Source of the DNA: Claveliimonas monacensis
GTDB taxonomy: Bacteria > Bacillota > Clostridia > Lachnospirales > Lachnospiraceae
Reading direction: 5' to 3'
DNA: 64,000 nt
Assembly: GCF_014982975.1 (NCBI RefSeq)
Contig: NZ_JADCKL010000006.1
Location: 92,029-156,028 of the forward strand
The position numbers and the translations under genes were made by a program. The notes beneath the pieces are model-generated. The model searched no databases, had not been told where the DNA came from, and saw only the letters and a list, made by a program, of their open reading frames with translations. Below, piece after piece: positions 35,687 to 46,032 of the stretch. How positions within the stretch are numbered: position 1 is the first letter of the stretch; every line of letters starts with the position of its first letter.

Positions 35687-36640
35687 TCACGAAAAAAATG
35701 GCTGCAGCCGGTTGACCTGCTCCTTTTTGTACTGGAGGGTTGTGTGACAGTAAATATTCAGCGTAGTCCGGATGTCCGCGTGCCCCAGAAGTTCGCTGAG
35801 AGTCTTCGCGTCAATACCTGCCATGAGGCAGCGGCTGGCAAAGGTGTGCCGCAAGGTGTGGAACTTCCTGTATGGCACTTCCGCCTCCTCCAGGTACTTT
35901 TTATACCGGTACTGGAGCGTTCTGGGATCCAGAGGATCTACCTCGGAGCCGGAGAGAATGTACCCCTTCTCTTTTCCCGTCTGGCGGAATCCTTCCAGCT
36001 TCTCCCGCATAAAATCCGGAAAGGGAATGACCCGGTCCGAAGAGCTGCTCTTTGGCTTTCCCATGACAAGGACAGTCCTCTTGCTCTCCGGCTGCCGGCT
36101 CTTAAGCCTCTGCAGGGTCCGCTCCACACGGATATACCCCTCTTCCATATTAATGTCCTGCCAGGTAAGGCTGCACAGCTCTCCAATCCGAAGGCCCGTA
36201 TACAGACACAGGTAGATGCAGGCCCTGCTGATGTCCGAGTGGCTGCTTAAATAAGCCTCCAATCTTCTCTGTTCTGCCTCTGAGAAGACCTGGATCTCGG
36301 TCCGGCTTCTCTGACACTTCGCTGATATCCGCATCGCGTGGTCCAGGAACTGCTCCCTCTGCGCCTCGGACAGTCCCCGGTTCACCAGCATGATGACGCA
36401 TTTTACCGTACTTCCGGACAGCGCCCTTCCGCAGCGGCAGGCTTTTCTGCTCTCCAGCTCTCCCCTGAACTGCTCCAGAAGCTCTTCTGACAGGTCGGAA
36501 ACTTTCACTCCCAGAAAAAAAGGGCGGATGTGATTGGTGTAAAGCTGGTAGTACTTTGCATAGGAGGACGCAGCCAGCTGTGTCCCCTGCGCCTCAAACC
36601 ATCTTTCCAGCAGCTCATTGTAGTAGATTTCTTTTTCCAT
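35687..36640 (-). CDS. Tyrosine recombinase/site-specific integrase
   Basis: This 317-residue recombinase has an N-terminal SAM-like core-binding domain (residues 1-105, FEAQGTQLAASSYAKYYQLY) and a catalytic domain with all active residues. These are Arg in YTGLRIGELCSLTW, a lysine in the beta-hairpin, HTLRHTFASR, LGHADIRTTLNIY with His and Trp/His variants, and the nucleophile Tyr in NIYCHTT. It lacks the arm-binding domain of the element at the left edge and is of a different lineage. It sits 142 bp after rpoC at the edge of the accessory region and beside the capsule promoter, so it may have inserted the region or may invert DNA there. Confidence 0.9.
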   Translation of the reverse strand: MEKEIYYNELLERWFEAQGTQLAASSYAKYYQLYTNHIRPFFLGVKVSDLSEELLEQFRGELESRKACRCGRALSGSTVKCVIMLVNRGLSEAQREQFLDHAMRISAKCQRSRTEIQVFSEAEQRRLEAYLSSHSDISRACIYLCLYTGLRIGELCSLTWQDINMEEGYIRVERTLQRLKSRQPESKRTVLVMGKPKSSSSDRVIPFPDFMREKLEGFRQTGKEKGYILSGSEVDPLDPRTLQYRYKKYLEEAEVPYRKFHTLRHTFASRCLMAGIDAKTLSELLGHADIRTTLNIYCHTTLQYKKEQVNRLQPFFS

Positions 36641-36697
36641 TTTCTGACTCCTTTCATCCTCTGTTTCGTGTTGTACTACCAGTATAAAAAGGAATAC

Positions 36698-36740
36698 AAA
36701 AAACTGTGCACCGGCAGATCCTTTCTCTGTCGGTGCACAG
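36698..36740 (-). terminator. Rho-independent terminator of rpoBC
   Basis: A perfect 10-bp stem, CTGTGCACCG (36740-36731 read on the minus strand) with CGGTGCACAG (36713-36704), followed by TTTTTT. It ends the polymerase operon before the accessory region. Confidence 0.92.
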
Positions 36741-36781
36741 CTGTTTTTGTCTGTTTTTTTGTCAGAAAGATGGATACCCTC

Positions 36782-39700
36782 TTACTCCAGGATGATCTCC
36801 TCAGAAGCGGCCTCTGTCTCCAGTTCCGGCTCCTGCTCTAAAAGATCTGTCTCCTGCGCCGGCTGGCTCTCCGGGATCTCTCCGGCGGAAGCCATGTCGT
36901 CTGTCAGGATCTCATCATCCTCTTCCTCGATGGCCAGCTCTGTGCTGAGCTTTACATCGCGGTACTTTCTCATACCTGTACCAGCCGGAATGTGTTTACC
37001 GATGATGACGTTTTCTTTCAGACCTACAAGCGGGTCGATCTTGCCCTTGATGGCAGCCTCTGTCAGCACCTTGGTTGTCTCCTGGAAGGAGGCAGCCGAC
37101 AGGAAGGAGTTGGTTGCAAGAGATGCTTTGGTGATACCCAGCATGATCTGCTCGCCTGTTGCAGGCTCTTTTCCTTCTGCCATAAGTTCTTTGTTCTTGT
37201 CTTCGAACTCCAGCGCATCTACCATTGTGCCCGGCAGATAACCTGTGTCTCCGCTCTCTTCCACGCGGATCTTCTTCAGCATCTGGCGCACGATGACCTC
37301 GATGTGCTTGTCATTGATATCAACACCCTGCAGACGGTATACTCTCTGTACTTCCTGGATCATGTAATCCTGTACAGCGCGCAGTCCCTTGATCTTCAGG
37401 ATATCATGCGGATTCACGCTACCTTCTGTAAGCTCGTCGCCGGCCTCCAGCATCTGTCCGTCCTGAATCTTGATCCTGGATCCGTAAGGAATAAGGTATG
37501 CCTTGGACTCGCCTGTCTCGTCGTTGGTAACGATGACTTCTCTCTTCTTCTTTGTGTCGTTGATGACAGCTTTTCCTGCAAACTCGGTGATGATGGCAAG
37601 ACCCTTCGGTTTTCTCGCCTCGAAAAGCTCCTCCACACGGGGAAGACCCTGTGTGATATCGTCACCGGCCACGCCTCCGGTATGGAAGGTACGCATGGTA
37701 AGCTGTGTACCCGGCTCGCCGATGGACTGAGCAGCGATAATACCGACAGCCTCGCCCACCTGTACAGGCTCGCCGGTGGCCATGTTGGCGCCGTAGCATT
37801 TTGCACACACACCGTTGTGGCAGCGGCAGGTAAGGATGGTACGGATCTTGATCTTCTTAGGTGTCTCGCCGTTCTCATCCACACCTTTCTTCATGATCAG
37901 CTCTGCCCTCTTCGGTGTCACCATGTGGTTTGCCTTTACAAGGACATTGCCGTCTTTGTCTTTGATGCTCTCGCACAGGTAGCGTCCTGTGATACGCTCC
38001 TGCAGGCTCTCGATCTCCTCGTTGCCCTCCATGAACGCCTGCACGTACATGCCCGGGATCTCATCGCCTTCCCGGCGGCAGTCCACTTCACGGATGATGA
38101 GCTCCTGGGAAACGTCTACCAGACGTCTTGTCAGGTAACCGGAGTCGGCTGTACGAAGAGCCGTATCGGACAGACCTTTACGCGCTCCATGGGCGGACAT
38201 GAAGTACTCCAGTACGTCCAGACCTTCACGGAAGTTGGACTTGATAGGCAGCTCGATCGTACGTCCTGTCGTATCTGCCATCAGACCACGCATACCGGCA
38301 AGCTGTTTGATCTGCTTGTCAGAACCACGGGCTCCGGAGTCCGCCATCATAAAGATGTTGTTGTATTTATCCAGACCGGAAAGCAGCGCCTCTGTCAGGG
38401 CATCGTCGGTTGCCTTCCATGTCTCTACGACTTCTTTGTAACGCTCTTCCTCTGTGATAAGACCACGCTTGAAGTTCTTTGTGATCCTGTCCACTGTCTC
38501 CTGGGCCTGAGCGATCATTTCCGGTTTCTGCGGCGGCACGGTCATATCTGAGATAGATACGGTCATGGCCGCTCTTGTGGAATATTTGTAACCGATGGCT
38601 TTTACATTGTCCAGCACTTCCGCCGTAGCTGTAGCGCCATGGGTATTGATAACTTTCTCAAGGATCTGCTTTAACTGTTTCTTTCCTACGTGGAAGTCAA
38701 TCTCCGGGAGAAGCTCATTTCCCTCGATCTCACGGTCTACAAATCCAAGATCCTGGGGGATGATCTCATTGAAGAGCATCCTTCCAAGTGTGGAGGAGAT
38801 GGTTCCTGTCTTCACACTTCCGTCCGGCATGGTCTTGGACACACGCACCTGGATCTTGGAGTGAAGTGTGATAGCCTGGTTCTCGTAGGCCAGGATCGCC
38901 TCGTTTACGCTCTTGAAGAATTTACCTTCTCCTAAGGCTCCCGGTCTCTCCTGTGTCAGATAGTAGATACCAAGGACCATATCCTGTGAAGGAACGGCCA
39001 CCGGTCCACCGTCTGACGGTTTCAGCAGGTTGTTCGGTGAGAGCAGAAGGAAGCGGCACTCTGCCTGAGCCTCCACAGACAGCGGCAGATGGACAGCCAT
39101 CTGGTCTCCGTCAAAGTCCGCGTTGTAGGCGGTACATACAAGGGGATGAAGCTTGATGGCTTTACCCTCTACAAGGATAGGCTCAAATGCCTGGATACCC
39201 AGTCTGTGCAGCGTAGGGGCACGGTTCAGCATAACCGGGTGCTCCTTGATAACGTCTTCCAGCACATCCCAGACTTCCGGCTGCAGTCTCTCCACCATTT
39301 TCTTGGCGTTTTTGATGTTGTGGGCTGTTCCGTTCTGTACCAGCTCTTTCATAACGAAAGGCTTGAACAGCTCGATAGCCATCTCTTTCGGGAGACCGCA
39401 CTGATAGATCTTCAGCTCCGGTCCCACGACAATAACGGAACGTCCGGAGTAGTCAACACGTTTTCCCAGTAGGTTCTGACGGAAACGTCCGGATTTTCCT
39501 TTCATCATATCGGACAGAGACTTGAGGGCACGGTTTCCGGGTCCTGTGACCGGACGTCCTCTTCTTCCGTTGTCGATGAGGGCGTCTACCGCCTCCTGCA
39601 GCATTCTCTTTTCATTTCTTACGATAATGTCCGGCGCGCCCAGCTCAAGCAGGCGTTTCAAACGGTTGTTTCTGTTGATGATCCTTCTGTAAAGGTCGTT

Positions 39701-40486
39701 CAGGTCGCTGGTGGCGAAACGTCCACCGTCCAGCTGTACCATAGGACGAAGATCCGGCGGGATGACCGGGATGGCTGTCAGGATCATCCACTCCGGCTTG
39801 TTGCCGGACTCCCGGAAGGCTTCCACAACTTCCAGGCGCTTCACGATCCTTGCCCTCTTCTGGCCGCTGGCCCCTTCCAGGCCTGCAGTCAGCTCCTCGT
39901 ACTCCTTGTCAAGATCAATGGTCTCAAGAAGCTCCTTGACAGCCTCTGCGCCCATTCCCACGCGGAATGCGCTGCCCCATTTTTCTCTTGCTTCCTGGTA
40001 CTCCTGCTCGGAGAGCACCTGTTTGTACATCAGGTCTGTCTCTCCTTTGTCCAGCACAATGTAGGAGGCAAAGTAGAGCACTTTCTCCAGCGTTCTGGGG
40101 GACAGATCCAGGATCAGTCCCATACGGCTGGGAATTCCCTTGAAGTACCAGATATGTGACACCGGGGCGGCCAGGGCGATATGGCCCATACGCTCGCGGC
40201 GCACGCTGGATTTTGTCACTTCGACGCCGCAGCGGTCGCAGACAACGCCTTTGTAACGGATCTTTTTATATTTACCACAATGACACTCCCAGTCCTTGCT
40301 GGGTCCGAAGATGCGCTCACAGAACAGGCCGTCCTTTTCCGGTTTCAGCGTCCTGTAGTTGATGGTCTCGGGCTTTGTTACCTCGCCCCTGGACCACTCA
40401 AGTATTTTTTCCGGTGACGCCAACCCGATCTTGATGGCGTCAAAGGTCATTGTCTGATAGGTTTGTTCCTTTTTTGTTTCCGGCAT
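36782..40486 (-). CDS. rpoC: RNA polymerase beta' subunit
   Basis: This is a 1234-residue catalytic subunit. The N-terminal zinc finger [20 protein letters not shown] is near residue 58, and the active-site metal motif [15 protein letters not shown] near 455. The second zinc cluster is [13 protein letters not shown] near 875, followed by [16 protein letters not shown]. The C-terminus has a short acidic tail ([16 protein letters not shown]). GGGGTG lies 6 bases before the start, 14 bp after rpoB. Length is normal for Clostridia. No unusual residues were seen in catalytic motifs. Confidence 0.99.
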   Translation of the reverse strand: MPETKKEQTYQTMTFDAIKIGLASPEKILEWSRGEVTKPETINYRTLKPEKDGLFCERIFGPSKDWECHCGKYKKIRYKGVVCDRCGVEVTKSSVRRERMGHIALAAPVSHIWYFKGIPSRMGLILDLSPRTLEKVLYFASYIVLDKGETDLMYKQVLSEQEYQEAREKWGSAFRVGMGAEAVKELLETIDLDKEYEELTAGLEGASGQKRARIVKRLEVVEAFRESGNKPEWMILTAIPVIPPDLRPMVQLDGGRFATSDLNDLYRRIINRNNRLKRLLELGAPDIIVRNEKRMLQEAVDALIDNGRRGRPVTGPGNRALKSLSDMMKGKSGRFRQNLLGKRVDYSGRSVIVVGPELKIYQCGLPKEMAIELFKPFVMKELVQNGTAHNIKNAKKMVERLQPEVWDVLEDVIKEHPVMLNRAPTLHRLGIQAFEPILVEGKAIKLHPLVCTAYNADFDGDQMAVHLPLSVEAQAECRFLLLSPNNLLKPSDGGPVAVPSQDMVLGIYYLTQERPGALGEGKFFKSVNEAILAYENQAITLHSKIQVRVSKTMPDGSVKTGTISSTLGRMLFNEIIPQDLGFVDREIEGNELLPEIDFHVGKKQLKQILEKVINTHGATATAEVLDNVKAIGYKYSTRAAMTVSISDMTVPPQKPEMIAQAQETVDRITKNFKRGLITEEERYKEVVETWKATDDALTEALLSGLDKYNNIFMMADSGARGSDKQIKQLAGMRGLMADTTGRTIELPIKSNFREGLDVLEYFMSAHGARKGLSDTALRTADSGYLTRRLVDVSQELIIREVDCRREGDEIPGMYVQAFMEGNEEIESLQERITGRYLCESIKDKDGNVLVKANHMVTPKRAELIMKKGVDENGETPKKIKIRTILTCRCHNGVCAKCYGANMATGEPVQVGEAVGIIAAQSIGEPGTQLTMRTFHTGGVAGDDITQGLPRVEELFEARKPKGLAIITEFAGKAVINDTKKKREVIVTNDETGESKAYLIPYGSRIKIQDGQMLEAGDELTEGSVNPHDILKIKGLRAVQDYMIQEVQRVYRLQGVDINDKHIEVIVRQMLKKIRVEESGDTGYLPGTMVDALEFEDKNKELMAEGKEPATGEQIMLGITKASLATNSFLSAASFQETTKVLTEAAIKGKIDPLVGLKENVIIGKHIPAGTGMRKYRDVKLSTELAIEEEDDEILTDDMASAGEIPESQPAQETDLLEQEPELETEAASEEIILE

Positions 40487-40500
40487 ACTGGCACCCCTTC

Positions 40501-43500
40501 CTAAAATTCATCGTCTGATATTTCGTTAAACTCTATACCCAGATCGTCGTCTTCATAGCTCTCGTCGCTCTCAGACTCTTCCACATCCACAAGCTCCTCG
40601 CCCTGGAATTCCTGAGCTGTGTAGCCGTGGTCTCCCAGATTCTCGTCATCACCCCGGTACTTCCGGTCTTCGTTCATCAGTGAGCGGAAATCGGTCTCGC
40701 CCATATCGACAGACTCCAGGATCTCCACCTCTTCGTTGTCGCGGAGTACGCGCACATCGAGGGCCAGTGACTGCAGCTCTTTGAGCAGTACCTTGAAGGC
40801 CTCCGGAATACCTGGCTCCGGAATATTCTCCCCTTTGATAATGGCTTCGTATGTCTTCACACGTCCCACCACATCGTCGGATTTCACTGTCAGGATCTCC
40901 TGCAGAGTGTAGGATGCACCGTAGGCCTCCAGAGCCCACACTTCCATCTCTCCGAAACGCTGGCCGCCGAACTGGGCTTTTCCTCCCAGAGGCTGCTGGG
41001 TTACCAGTGAGTAAGGACCGGTAGAGCGGGCGTGGATCTTGTCGTCTACCAGGTGGTGCAGTTTCAGGTAATGCATGTGTCCGATGGTAACCGGGCTGTC
41101 AAAGAATTCTCCGGTACGTCCATCGCGCAGGCGCACTTTTCCGTCTCTGGAAATCGGCACGCCCTTCCACAGTTCTCTGTGATCTCTGTTGTCGGACAGG
41201 TACTGGAGCACCTCCGGCAGCAGTTCTTCTTTATGTTTAGCCTCAAACTCTTCCCAGCTTAAGTTCACGTAGTCGTTTGCCAGGTCAAGTGTGTCCATGA
41301 TGTCGTTCTCGTCCGCACCGTCAAAGACCGGTGTGGCAATGTTAAAGCCAAGCGCCTTGGCAGCCAGTGACAGATGGATCTCAAGCACCTGTCCGATGTT
41401 CATACGGGAAGGCACGCCCAGAGGGTTCAGCACGATGTCCAGAGGACGTCCGTTTGGCAGGAACGGCATATCTTCCACAGGAAGCACGCGGGAAACGACA
41501 CCCTTGTTTCCGTGACGTCCGGCCATCTTGTCACCCACGGAGATCTTTCTCTTCTGAGCGATGTAGATGCGGACTGCCTGGTTTACGCCAGGTGACAGCT
41601 CGTCGCCATTCTCTCTTGTGAACACTTTGGCGTCCACTACGATACCGTACTCGCCGTGAGGTACTTTCAGGGAGGTATCTCTTACTTCTCTGGCCTTCTC
41701 ACCAAAGATGGCGCGAAGAAGTCTCTCCTCTGCTGTCAGCTCGGTCTCTCCCTTGGGAGTCACCTTACCTACCAGGATATCGCCTGCGCGGACCTCCGCA
41801 CCAATGCGGATGATTCCTCTCTCATCCAGGTTCTTCAGGGCATCATCGCCCACGCCCGGGATGTCTCTTGTGATCTCCTCAGGTCCTAACTTGGTATCGC
41901 GGGCCTCAGCCTCGTACTCTTCTATATGAATGGATGTGTAAACGTCGTCCTGTACCAGTCTCTCACTTAAGAGGACAGCATCCTCGTAGTTGTATCCTTC
42001 CCATGTCATGAATCCGATCAGAGGGTTCTTTCCAAGAGCCATCTCGCCGTTGGATGTGGAAGGTCCGTCTGCAATGACCTCGCCCTTCTCCACTCTGTCG
42101 CCTTTGAAGACAATGGGTCTCTGGTTGTAGCAGTTGCTCTGGTTGCTTCGCTGGAATTTAGTCAGCTTGTATTTTTTCAGTGTGTTGTCATCCTGGCGAA
42201 TGGTAATCTCATTGGATGTGGATCTCTCCACGATACCGCCCTCTTCTGCCAGCACGCACACGCCTGAGTCAACGGCAGCTTTTTCTTCCATACCCGTACC
42301 AACCACCGGAGCCTCTGTCATAAGAAGCGGAACGGCCTGACGCTGCATGTTGGATCCCATCAGCGCACGGTTGGCATCGTCGTTCTCCAGGAAGGGGATC
42401 AGGGCTGTCGCCACGGAGAATACCATCTTAGGAGACACGTCCATGTAGTCGAACATGGTGCGCTCGTACTCCTGTGTCTCCTCGCGGTAACGACCGGATA
42501 CATTCTTGTGCACGAAATGTCCCTCTGCATCCAGGGGCTCATTCGCCTGTGCTACATGGTAATTATCTTCTTCGTCCGCTGTCATGTAGACAACTTCATC
42601 CGTAACTCTCGGGTTTTTCGGATCGGACTTATCGATCTTGCGGTACGGAGCCTCCACGAATCCGTACTGGTTGATCCTTGCGTATGTGGCAAGGGAGTTG
42701 ATCAGACCAATGTTGGGACCCTCAGGGGTCTCGATGGGACACATTCTTCCGTAGTGGGAGTAATGTACGTCGCGGACCTCGAAACCTGCACGGTCTCTGG
42801 AAAGACCTCCCGGTCCGAGGGCGGACAGACGTCTCTTGTGAGTCAGCTCACCCAGCGGGTTGTTCTGGTCCATAAACTGGGACAGCTGGGAAGATCCAAA
42901 GAACTCTTTCACCGCAGCGGTCACCGGTTTGATATTAATCAGGGACTGGGGAGAGATACCCTCCAGATCCTGTGTCGTCATTCTCTCGCGGACGACTCTC
43001 TCCAGACGGGACAGACCGATTCTGTACTGGTTCTGCAGAAGCTCGCCCACAGCACGAATACGGCGGTTGCCCAGGTGGTCGATGTCGTCGTCATTTCCAA
43101 GTCCATACTCAAGATGGATGTTATAGTTAATGGAAGCAAGGATGTCTTCCTTTGTAATATGCTTCGGGATCAGGTCGTGGATATCCCTCTTGATGGCGCT
43201 CCCCAGCTCCTCGATATCCCCGGCGGTCTCCTCCAGAAGTCCTGCCAGGACAGGGTAGTATACCAGCTCTGTGACGCCCACTTCCTGGGGATCAATGTCC
43301 ACGATGGATCGAAGGTCCACCATCATGTTGGAGAGGACTTTTACTTTCCGCTCCTCCTCCGGCTTGTCGATCCACACATAAGGAATGGCTGCGTTCTGGA
43401 TCGCATCCGCCATCTCTCTTGTCAGCTTTGTGCCCGCCTCAGCGATCACTTCACCTGTGATGGGACTCACTGCATCCTCAGCCAGCACATGGCCTGCGAT

Positions 43501-44364
43501 GCGGTTTCTGAGCATCAGCTTCTTGTTGAATTTATAGCGTCCGACTTTGGCAAGGTCGTAGCGTCTCGGGTCAAAGAACATGCTTGTGATCAGGCTCTCT
43601 GCGCTGTCCACTGCAAGCGGCTCGCCCGGACGGATCTTCTTGTACAGTTCCAGAAGACCTTCCTGGTAGTTGGTTGCAGCATCCTTCTCAAAGCTGGCCA
43701 GGATCTTGGGCTCCTCGCCGAACAGCTCGATGATCTCAGGATTCGTTCCGATACCGAGGGCGCGGATCAGCACAGTGATCGGCACCTTCCTTGTTCTGTC
43801 TACACGCACATAGAAAACGTCATTTGAATCTGTCTCATATTCCAGCCATGCTCCCCGGTTTGGAATGACAGTGGAGGAAAACAGCCTTTTGCCCAGCTTG
43901 TCATGCGCAATGCCGTAGTAGATACCAGGCGAACGCACGAGCTGACTTACGATAACTCGCTCTGCACCATTGATCACAAAAGTTCCTGTCGCTGTCATCA
44001 GCGGCAGGTCACCCATGAATATCTCATGTTCATTGATCTCGTCTGTCTCCTTATTATGAAGTCTTACGCGCACCTTCAGCGGAGCAGCATAGGTGGCGTC
44101 CCGCTCCTTGCACTCCTCGATCGAGTACTTTACGTCTTTCTCGCACAAGGTGAAATCCACAAACTCCAGACTGAGATGACCACTGTAGTCTGTGATCGGA
44201 GAAATGTCATCAAATACCTCCTTTAACCCCTCGTCAAGGAACCACTGGTAGGAGTCTTTCTGGACTTCTATCAGATTGGGCATCTGAAGCACTTCTTTCT
44301 GTCTGGAATAACTCATGCGTGAATTTTTTCCACTTTTAATAGGACGAATTCTGTTTTTCTCCAT
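40501..44364 (-). CDS. rpoB: RNA polymerase beta subunit
   Basis: This is a 1287-residue subunit starting [24 protein letters not shown] four codons upstream is in frame but overlaps the GAGGAG site, so the ATG is preferred. The rifampicin region ([20 protein letters not shown]) carries the sensitive-type residues at the usual resistance positions. [20 protein letters not shown], the [13 protein letters not shown] active-site block and the C-terminal [20 protein letters not shown] are intact. It ends with a long acidic tail rich in Asp, Glu and Ser. It has its own promoter, 122 bp upstream. Confidence 0.99.
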   Translation of the reverse strand: MEKNRIRPIKSGKNSRMSYSRQKEVLQMPNLIEVQKDSYQWFLDEGLKEVFDDISPITDYSGHLSLEFVDFTLCEKDVKYSIEECKERDATYAAPLKVRVRLHNKETDEINEHEIFMGDLPLMTATGTFVINGAERVIVSQLVRSPGIYYGIAHDKLGKRLFSSTVIPNRGAWLEYETDSNDVFYVRVDRTRKVPITVLIRALGIGTNPEIIELFGEEPKILASFEKDAATNYQEGLLELYKKIRPGEPLAVDSAESLITSMFFDPRRYDLAKVGRYKFNKKLMLRNRIAGHVLAEDAVSPITGEVIAEAGTKLTREMADAIQNAAIPYVWIDKPEEERKVKVLSNMMVDLRSIVDIDPQEVGVTELVYYPVLAGLLEETAGDIEELGSAIKRDIHDLIPKHITKEDILASINYNIHLEYGLGNDDDIDHLGNRRIRAVGELLQNQYRIGLSRLERVVRERMTTQDLEGISPQSLINIKPVTAAVKEFFGSSQLSQFMDQNNPLGELTHKRRLSALGPGGLSRDRAGFEVRDVHYSHYGRMCPIETPEGPNIGLINSLATYARINQYGFVEAPYRKIDKSDPKNPRVTDEVVYMTADEEDNYHVAQANEPLDAEGHFVHKNVSGRYREETQEYERTMFDYMDVSPKMVFSVATALIPFLENDDANRALMGSNMQRQAVPLLMTEAPVVGTGMEEKAAVDSGVCVLAEEGGIVERSTSNEITIRQDDNTLKKYKLTKFQRSNQSNCYNQRPIVFKGDRVEKGEVIADGPSTSNGEMALGKNPLIGFMTWEGYNYEDAVLLSERLVQDDVYTSIHIEEYEAEARDTKLGPEEITRDIPGVGDDALKNLDERGIIRIGAEVRAGDILVGKVTPKGETELTAEERLLRAIFGEKAREVRDTSLKVPHGEYGIVVDAKVFTRENGDELSPGVNQAVRIYIAQKRKISVGDKMAGRHGNKGVVSRVLPVEDMPFLPNGRPLDIVLNPLGVPSRMNIGQVLEIHLSLAAKALGFNIATPVFDGADENDIMDTLDLANDYVNLSWEEFEAKHKEELLPEVLQYLSDNRDHRELWKGVPISRDGKVRLRDGRTGEFFDSPVTIGHMHYLKLHHLVDDKIHARSTGPYSLVTQQPLGGKAQFGGQRFGEMEVWALEAYGASYTLQEILTVKSDDVVGRVKTYEAIIKGENIPEPGIPEAFKVLLKELQSLALDVRVLRDNEEVEILESVDMGETDFRSLMNEDRKYRGDDENLGDHGYTAQEFQGEELVDVEESESDESYEDDDLGIEFNEISDDEF

Positions 44365-44485
44365 ATGACGTTTCACTCCTCGTTTATTTTTTGTGAGGTT
44401 TAACCGAGCAAACCCCCGTTTTTATTACACTCTCGCACATTGTGCCATGATTCATGACACAGTTTTTCATAATGATGCACCCTAT

Positions 44486-44515
44486 ATAATACAACAAGCG
44501 TCAGAACCTTGTCAA
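44486..44515 (-). promoter_or_regulatory. Promoter of rpoB-rpoC
   Basis: TTGACA (44515-44510), an 18-base spacer and TATTAT (44491-44486) on the minus strand. It gives polymerase genes expression independent of rplJL. A perfect palindrome lies 8 bases upstream of the -35. Confidence 0.8.
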
Positions 44516-44522
44516 GGATTTT

Positions 44523-44569
44523 TTAATTCCGGACGTAACCCTTTTGAAAAGGGTTACGTCCGGAATTAA
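44523..44569. repeat. Perfect 47-bp palindrome upstream of the rpoB promoter
   Basis: Two perfect 23-bp arms (44523-44545 and 44547-44569) are separated by one base. The arm begins TTAATTCCGGACGTAACCC. It would form a very stable hairpin or cruciform. It has no T run on the minus strand, so it is not a standard terminator for the rplL direction. It could be a transcription-factor site, a processing site between rplL and rpoB, or a trace of a mobile element. Confidence 0.85.
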
Positions 44570-44623
44570 GTCAACTGGTGTCCCGTTGTACATCCATACC
44601 CGTGTAATTGTGTCCCACAGGGC

Positions 44624-44675
44624 AAAAAAAAGGCCGCTCGCGGAATTCCTGTCACAGAACCCGCAAGCGGCCTTT
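44624..44675 (-). terminator. Terminator/attenuator after rplL
   Basis: AAAGGCCGCTTGCGGG (from 44675) pairs with CCGCGAGCGGCC (to 44632), followed by TTTTTTTT. It separates rplJL from rpoBC and, as in other bacteria, probably lets only part of transcription through. Confidence 0.85.
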
Positions 44676-44726
44676 ATTTTTTACGCACAATTTATCATGT
44701 TCAGATTTACACTGTGAACAAACAAA

Positions 44727-45104
44727 TTATTTAAGGTTAACCTCTGCACCTTCGCCCTCAAGTTTAGCTTTGATCTCCTCAGCCTCTGCCTTGGAAACGC
44801 CCTCTTTGATAACCTTCGGTGCGCCGTCAACAAGCTCTTTAGCCTCTTTCAGGCCAAGACCTGTGAGCTCACGAACAACTTTGATAACCTTAACTTTGGA
44901 TGCGCCTGCTGCTACAAGCTCTACATCAAACTCATCTTTCTCCTCAGCTGCTGCAGCTCCGTCTCCGCCTGCTGCTGCAACTACAACGCCTGCTGCTGCA
45001 GATACGCCGAACTCTTCTTCGCATGCTTTAACTAACTCGTTTAATTCTAATACTGATAACTCTTTGATCGCTTCGATCATTTCAGCTGTTGTTAACTTAG
45101 CCAT
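44727..45104 (-). CDS. rplL: 50S ribosomal protein L7/L12
   Basis: This is a 125-residue stalk protein starting [25 protein letters not shown] is 8 bases before this ATG, and the in-frame codons upstream are discarded. The N-terminal dimerisation region is followed by an Ala/Gly-rich hinge ([20 protein letters not shown]) and the conserved C-terminal domain [20 protein letters not shown], which recruits translational GTPases. It lies 72 bp after rplJ. Confidence 0.98.
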   Translation of the reverse strand: MAKLTTAEMIEAIKELSVLELNELVKACEEEFGVSAAAGVVVAAAGGDGAAAAEEKDEFDVELVAAGASKVKVIKVVRELTGLGLKEAKELVDGAPKVIKEGVSKAEAEEIKAKLEGEGAEVNLK

Positions 45105-45176
45105 TTCATTGTCCTCCATTTAATTTCTTTTCATTACTTTTATAGTCTTTACTATTTTTATGTTCCGGTCTGCTGT

Positions 45177-45743
45177 CTACTCAGCCGGTGTCTCAGCCGC
45201 CTCTGCTGCGGGAGCTTCCTCAGCTGCAGCCTCTGCGCTCTCCTCTGCGGGAGCGGCCTCTCCACCCTGCTCTGCGATCTGCTTGATAACACGAGCAAAG
45301 TTTGTAATAGGTGACTGCATGCTTCCAAGCAGTCTGGAGAGAAGTTCTTCTCTTGACGGGATCTTAGCCAGCTCAGTCAGCCCGGCTACGTCATATACAG
45401 TGCCCTCAACAACACCGCCTTTTAACTCAAGAGCCTTCGCATCTTTAGCGAACTTGCACAGGATTCTTGCCGGAGCTGTCGCGTCATCTTTAGAGATAGC
45501 GATTGCGCTTGGGCCTTCCAGATGCTCTTCCAGAGCTGCAAACTCTGTTCCCTCAAAAGCTCTCTTCATCATTGTGTTCTTGCAGACTTTGTAGATGATC
45601 CCTGCTTCTCTTAACTGTTTACGGAGCTCTGTGTCCTGTGCAACAGTTAATCCGCGGTAGTCAACCAGAACGACTGACTCAGCGCCTGTGATGTCATCAA
45701 CAATTGCCTGAACGATAGGCTGTTTTAACTCAACTTTTGCCAC
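45177..45743 (-). CDS. rplJ: 50S ribosomal protein L10
   Basis: This is a 188-residue stalk-base protein; the start is a GTG with AAGGAGGTG 9 bases upstream. The N-terminal rRNA-binding part (KQPIVQAIVDDITGAESVVL) and the helix that carries L7/L12 are present. The C-terminus has a ~30-residue tail of almost only Ala, Glu and Pro (GGEAAPAEESAEAAAEEAPA), longer than the usual family end and similar in composition to the L7/L12 hinge. Expression is likely controlled by L10 binding its leader. Confidence 0.97.
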   Translation of the reverse strand: MAKVELKQPIVQAIVDDITGAESVVLVDYRGLTVAQDTELRKQLREAGIIYKVCKNTMMKRAFEGTEFAALEEHLEGPSAIAISKDDATAPARILCKFAKDAKALELKGGVVEGTVYDVAGLTELAKIPSREELLSRLLGSMQSPITNFARVIKQIAEQGGEAAPAEESAEAAAEEAPAAEAAETPAE

Positions 45744-45754
45744 GAATGGTGCAC

Positions 45755-45930
45755 CTCCTTGTTAGATTTTTGGTTCTTGCACCGCCGACAGATTTATGGC
45801 TGAATAAAAATACCCTCCGCATCCAAAGACACAGAGGGTTAGAAATTCATACACACGTACTAAATCTATTCTTCCTCGGCAGGCGTTTTCATACTTACGC
45901 TTTTCAGCACCTGCTGTCTTCGGCAGTTAC
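45755..45930 (-). ncRNA. L10 leader (ribosomal-protein autoregulatory RNA)
   Basis: The leader of rplJ contains the L10-leader-like order of elements: GAAGACAGCAGGTGC near the 5' end, the kink-turn-like ACGCCTGCCGAGGAAGA, then a terminator-like stem CCCTC/GAGGG (45838-45813) followed by TATTTTTATT. L10-L12 complex binding would favour termination. The match is by recognised sequence pattern, not by model search. Confidence 0.8.
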
Positions 45931-45936
45931 CATTGT

Positions 45937-45965
45937 AATTTAGCACGTTTCTCGTTTTTTGTCAA
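45937..45965 (-). promoter_or_regulatory. Promoter of rplJ-rplL
   Basis: TTGACA (45965-45960), a 17-base spacer and TAAATT (45942-45937) on the minus strand, just ahead of the L10 leader. Confidence 0.85.
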
Positions 45966-46032
45966 TATCTTTTTTTCATTCTGCCGGATCATTCCGGCAT
46001 GTTTTATCTCTCTGCTCTCTGCTCCGTAGTCT

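Noticed and set aside
36992..38551. Long open frames on the plus strand opposite rpoC, rpoB, fusA, tuf and the ABC genes (up to ~519 codons)
   Set aside because: They lie wholly antisense to conserved genes, have Cys/His/Ser-rich translations without domains, and lack ribosome binding sites; they are shadows of biased codon use.
40501..44364. Possible rifampicin or streptomycin resistance changes in rpoB and rpsL
   Set aside because: The resistance-region residues in both proteins are the sensitive type.
45985..46010. Hairpin TGCCGGA/TCCGGCA as terminator of the ABC exporter operon
   Set aside because: On the minus strand it is followed by purines, not a T run; at best it works on the plus strand.
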